This document shows positions 5,775 through 6,609 of a stretch of 6,609 nucleotides of DNA, piece after piece. A model generated the notes under the pieces. The model made no database searches and was not told the origin of the DNA. It worked only from the letters and a program-made list of their open reading frames with translations. The DNA comes from Oscillospiraceae bacterium (lineage in GTDB: Bacteria; Bacillota; Clostridia; Oscillospirales; Ruminococcaceae). Numbering within the stretch: the first letter of the stretch is position 1; the number at the start of each line of letters is the position of its first letter. The DNA lies in assembly GCA_029005335.1 (NCBI GenBank), contig JAQXFT010000185.1, positions 1 through 6,609 on the forward strand. Direction: 5' to 3'. A program made the position numbers and the translations under genes.

Positions 5775-6609
5775 TTACTGCTTTTCGATAATCCGGAGAA
5801 TTTTCTGAAAATATTCAGGAAGCTCACTTGTAAATTCCATATATTCTCCGGTTGTCGGGTGAATGAAGCCGATTTTCCGTGCATGAAGGCACTGACCGTC
5901 AATACCTTTATAGGGCTTGCCGTAAACATCGTCACCGAGTACAGGGTGATTTATATAAGAAAGATGTACCCTGATTTGATGTGTGCGACCTGTTTCAAGT
6001 CTCAGTCTTAAATGGGCATATCCCCCGTACTGCTTTATTACTTCATAGTGGGTTACGGCATTTTTTGAATTTTCATAGGTAACGCACATTTTCTTGCGGT
6101 CGGTATGGTGTCTGCCGATTGGAGCATCAACAGTTCCCGATTTGTCTTTGAAGTATCCGCAGGCGATTGCCTCATATTCTCTTGTAAAGCTATGAGCCTT
6201 AATCTGTTCGGAGAGCCTGACATGGGATATATCGTTTTTCGCTACAATAAGAAGTCCGCTTGTATTTTTATCAATGCGGTGTACTATTCCGGGTCTTATA
6301 ACACCGTTTATTCCCGAAAGGCTGTCCTTGCAGTGATATAAAAGAGCATTTACAAGAGTTCCGGTATAGTTGCCGTGAGCGGGGTGGACTACCATTCCCT
6401 TTGGTTTGTTTACTATAAGCAAGTCGTCATCTTCATAGACTATATCAAGCGGAATATTTTCCGCCGTTACATCAAGATTTTCAGGGTCGGGAATCTCAAC
6501 CGAGATAATATCACCCTCACGGAGCTTGTAATTCTTTGAGACAATTTTATTATTGACGGTAATTTTATCTTTATCAATCAGATTCTGTACTGCCGAACGT
6601 GTTGTATTT
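5775..6609 (-). CDS. RluA/RluD-family 23S rRNA pseudouridine synthase, 5'-truncated by the window edge
   Basis: The last 277 codons are present (frame from 6608); roughly 25 N-terminal residues should lie beyond the window. The protein converts specific uridines to pseudouridine, in the RluD branch typically in the 23S rRNA helix 69 region. An S4 RNA-binding domain comes first (visible residues about 1-45, TRSAVQNLIDKDKITVNNK then YKLREGD). The catalytic domain follows, with EDDDLLIVNKPKGMVVHP, the active-site motif HRIDKNTSGLL whose Asp (codon 6272-6270) is the catalytic residue, and GRTHQIRVHL plus HPVLGDDVYG near the end. A TTG codon at 6422 is not the start, because it falls inside the conserved DDLLIVNKP segment and the S4 domain continues in frame upstream. 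This layout resembles YlyB of Bacillus. In many Firmicutes this gene follows lspA, which would be outside the window. It is the first visible gene of the operon. Confidence 0.93.
   Translation of the reverse strand, partial: NTTRSAVQNLIDKDKITVNNKIVSKNYKLREGDIISVEIPDPENLDVTAENIPLDIVYEDDDLLIVNKPKGMVVHPAHGNYTGTLVNALLYHCKDSLSGINGVIRPGIVHRIDKNTSGLLIVAKNDISHVRLSEQIKAHSFTREYEAIACGYFKDKSGTVDAPIGRHHTDRKKMCVTYENSKNAVTHYEVIKQYGGYAHLRLRLETGRTHQIRVHLSYINHPVLGDDVYGKPYKGIDGQCLHARKIGFIHPTTGEYMEFTSELPEYFQKILRIIEKQ

Noticed and set aside
5762..5935. N-terminal extension of the HAD phosphatase to 5935
   Set aside because: The extension overlaps the conserved end of the pseudouridine synthase in another frame and does not resemble HAD sequence; AAGGAGG lies 8 nt before the ATG at 5761.
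5775..6422. Pseudouridine synthase as a complete 215-residue gene starting at a TTG at 6422
   Set aside because: The frame stays open to the window edge and encodes an S4 domain; the TTG is an internal Leu codon in DDLLIVNKP.

Overview
The window looks like a chromosomal segment of a low-GC, fibre-degrading anaerobic Firmicute of the Ruminococcus type. The main reason is a secreted GH10 xylanase that ends in a Ruminococcus-style dockerin. Directly upstream of it is a small lipoprotein whose body reads as a cohesin-like fold. Together these point to cellulosome-type biology. The species cannot be named from this sequence alone. Every gene I can support is on the minus strand, so transcription runs from the high-coordinate end toward base 1.

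In transcription order there are four units. (1) About 6609 down to 3110: a housekeeping/metabolic operon of an RluD-like 23S rRNA pseudouridine synthase (5' end cut by the window edge), a Cof-type HAD phosphatase, and a transketolase split into an N-terminal (TPP-binding) and a C-terminal subunit. The genes are packed with a 13-nt gap, an 11-nt overlap and a 4-nt gap, and the operon ends at a strong GC-rich hairpin terminator. (2) About 3097-2368: a monocistronic cohesin-like lipoprotein with its own TTGACG-17-TATAAT promoter and a 26-bp perfect palindrome as probable terminator. (3) About 2355-370: the monocistronic xylanase (signal peptide, CBM22-like module, GH10, Thr/Ser linker, dockerin), with a TTGACA-17-TAGAAT promoter overlaid by inverted repeats and a strong terminator right after its stop codon. 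(4) Below 160: a consensus TTGACA-17-TATAAT promoter, a structured leader of about 80 nt, and the first 14 codons of rplU (ribosomal protein L21), cut by the window start.

Functionally, the xylanase would attack the xylan backbone outside the cell and could dock, through its dockerin, onto a cohesin. The neighbouring lipoprotein is an obvious but unproven candidate partner. Transketolase is the enzyme through which xylose carbon enters the non-oxidative pentose phosphate pathway, so its position beside a xylanase makes metabolic sense, although the two sit in separate transcription units. The most interesting items are the lipid-anchored cohesin-like protein, the repeat-covered xylanase promoter, and a possible alternative-pairing switch at the rplU Shine-Dalgarno. 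I saw no mobile element, CRISPR array, tRNA or rRNA.
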